DNA of 64,000 bases, taken from NCBI GenBank assembly GCA_035716025.1, contig DASTKH010000042.1:1-64000 (forward strand), in the 5' to 3' direction. Shown piece by piece: positions 62,696-64,000 of the stretch (positions within the stretch are counted from its first letter, which is position 1; each line of letters starts with the position of its first letter). The DNA comes from JADGHE01 sp035716025 (GTDB lineage: Bacteria > Pseudomonadota > Alphaproteobacteria > Rhizobiales > Xanthobacteraceae). The notes beneath the pieces were generated by a model. It was given only the letters and a program-made list of their open reading frames with translations, did not search any database and was not told where the DNA came from. Made by a program: the position numbers and the translations under genes.

Positions 62696-64000
62696 CGGCG
62701 ATTTTCGACCATCTCAGCTTGGGCTTCGGCGCCGCTCTGTCGCTTGCCAATCTCGGTTTTTGCCTGATCGGCGTGCTGCTCGGCACGCTGATCGGCGTGC
62801 TGCCGGGGATCGGACCGACCGCGACGATCGCGATGCTGTTGCCGCTCACCTTCGGCATGTCGCCACTTGCGGCGCTGATCATGCTTGCCGGCATCTATTA
62901 TGGCTCGCAGTTCGGCGGCTCGACCACCGCCATTCTGGTCAACCTGCCCGGCGAATCGGGCTCGGTGGTCACCTGCATCGACGGCCATCAGATGGCGCGG
63001 CAGGGCAGGGCGGGGGCCGCTCTGTCGATCGCCGCCATCGGCTCGTTCATCGCCGGCACCGCAGGCACCATCGTCATCGCTATCTTCGGCCCGGTACTCG
63101 CGGCGTTTTCGCAGAAATTCAACTCGCCCGAATATTTCTCGCTGATGGTCCTCGGCCTCGTCTCGGCGGTGGTGCTCGCGCACGGCTCGCTGCTCAAGGC
63201 CGTGACCATGATCTTTGTCGGCCTGCTGCTCGGCATGGTCGGTACCGACATGACGACGAGCACGCAACGCTACACCTTCGGCATTCCAGAGCTGTCGGAC
63301 GGACTGGGATTCGTGCCTGTGGCGCTCGGCCTGTTCGGCCTGTCCGAAATCATCGTCAATCTCGAAAGACCGGAGACGCGCTCGCTGCTGTCCGGCAAGA
63401 TCACAGGCCTCTGGATCACATGGCAGGAGCTCAAGGCCAGCATTCCGGCCGTGCTGCGTGGCACCGGGCTGGGCTGCGGCTTCGGCATTCTGCCGGGCGG
63501 GGGCCCGACCCTGAGCGCGTTCGCATCCTACACGTTGGAGAAGAAGCTCGCCGCCGATCCGTCGCGATTCGGCAAAGGGGCGATCGAAGGCGTCGCCGGT
63601 CCGGAGTCCGCCAACAATGCCGCGGCGCAGACTTCGTTCATTCCATTGCTTACCTTGGGCATTCCCTCGAACGCCGTAATGGCCTTGATGATGGGGGCGA
63701 TGATGATCCAGGGCGTCGCCCCCGGCGCCCAGGTTATGAACCAGCGCCCCGAACTGTTCTGGGGGCTCATCGCGTCGATGTGGATCGGCAACGCGATGCT
63801 GCTCGTGATCAACCTGCCGCTGGTCGGACTCTGGGCGAGCCTGCTCAAAACTCCGTACCGGATGATGTTCCCGTGCATCCTGGCTTTCTCGTGCATCGGG
63901 ATCTATTCGCTCAATACAAGCCCCTTCGAGGTGGTGGTCACTGCCTTTTTCGGAGTGGTCGGCTACGTTTTCGCAAAGCTCGACTGCGAGCCCGCGCCGC
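62692..64000 (+). CDS. tctA: Tripartite tricarboxylate transporter large permease TctA, cut by the right edge
   Basis: The visible 436 codons cover most of a roughly 500-residue TctA-type permease with many membrane spans. The GVLLGTLIGVLPGIGPTATIAMLLPLTF segment near residue 28 and IYYGSQFGGSTTAILVNLPGESGS near residue 68 are diagnostic. It is translationally coupled with tctB. The 3' end lies outside the window. Confidence 0.92.
   Translation, partial: MTAIFDHLSLGFGAALSLANLGFCLIGVLLGTLIGVLPGIGPTATIAMLLPLTFGMSPLAALIMLAGIYYGSQFGGSTTAILVNLPGESGSVVTCIDGHQMARQGRAGAALSIAAIGSFIAGTAGTIVIAIFGPVLAAFSQKFNSPEYFSLMVLGLVSAVVLAHGSLLKAVTMIFVGLLLGMVGTDMTTSTQRYTFGIPELSDGLGFVPVALGLFGLSEIIVNLERPETRSLLSGKITGLWITWQELKASIPAVLRGTGLGCGFGILPGGGPTLSAFASYTLEKKLAADPSRFGKGAIEGVAGPESANNAAAQTSFIPLLTLGIPSNAVMALMMGAMMIQGVAPGAQVMNQRPELFWGLIASMWIGNAMLLVINLPLVGLWASLLKTPYRMMFPCILAFSCIGIYSLNTSPFEVVVTAFFGVVGYVFAKLDCEPAP

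Noticed and set aside
1..64000. Prophage, insertion sequence, tRNA or integron boundaries around the T6SS locus
   Set aside because: No integrase, transposase, tRNA or attachment-type repeats were seen, and base composition is similar throughout.

Overview
This is a GC-rich chromosomal window in which almost every base is coding. The gene families, the compact ATGA-overlapping operons, the DotU-OmpA fusion type of TssL, the many ABC and tripartite tricarboxylate transporters and the acyl-CoA/aromatic catabolic genes all suggest an alphaproteobacterium, probably of the order Hyphomicrobiales (Bradyrhizobium/Xanthobacteraceae-like). The genus cannot be fixed from the sequence alone. I see no rRNA, tRNA, CRISPR array, insertion sequence or replication origin.

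Region 1 (1-24.5 kb) is a type VI secretion system (T6SS) locus built as two divergent transcription units around a 0.42 kb intergenic region. The leftward unit is vgrG, a small T6SS-associated gene, tagH (FHA), tssK, tssL (DotU-OmpA with very long proline tracts) and tssM, which runs off the left edge. The rightward unit is tssA, tssB, tssC, hcp, tssE, tssF, tssG and tssH (ClpV). Behind it lie three cargo-type genes: a secreted protein with beta-propeller-like repeats and a C-terminal NlpC/P60-like cysteine hydrolase domain; a 472-residue protein with an unrecognised N-terminal module, a proline-rich linker and a C-terminal domain resembling the CdiA-type tRNase toxins; and a 146-residue protein in the position of its immunity factor. 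The window therefore holds the baseplate, sheath, tube, spike, recycling ATPase and membrane-complex genes together with a probable new effector-immunity pair. TssJ, PAAR, TagF and the Ppk/Ppp kinase-phosphatase pair are not seen here and may lie to the left.

Region 2 (24.6-35.3 kb) starts with a complete five-gene branched-chain-amino-acid-type ABC importer (livK-H-M-G-F) with its own promoter. It continues with a large divergent amidase, a small hypothetical gene, a polytopic membrane protein, and an AHSA1/VOC gene pair with a palindromic operator-like site.

Region 3 (35.3-58.0 kb) is a mosaic of catabolic genes: a fumarylacetoacetase-family hydrolase, two quinone-oxidoreductase-type dehydrogenases, a luciferase-like flavin monooxygenase, a hot-dog dehydratase pair plus CitE-type lyase, an orphan Tat-exported ABC binding protein, a LigI-like amidohydrolase, an MmgE/PrpD protein, a 3-hydroxyisobutyrate-dehydrogenase-like reductase, a small AIM3/BBC1-like cysteine-protease-fold protein, an ADP-forming acyl-CoA synthetase, a ferric-iron-type ABC importer, three CoA-transferase genes, a carboxymuconolactone-decarboxylase family protein and an SDR. 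Region 4 (58.0-64 kb) has a TetR regulator divergent from an FAD hydroxylase/LVIVD/nitroreductase operon with a clear operator between them, then tctB and the start of tctA.

The main structural oddity links regions 3 and 4. The nitroreductase at 61.6-62.1 kb lacks its C-terminus, and a matching C-terminal fragment of the same family lies 26.7 kb away on the opposite strand at 35.28-35.39 kb. One inversion would rejoin the two halves.
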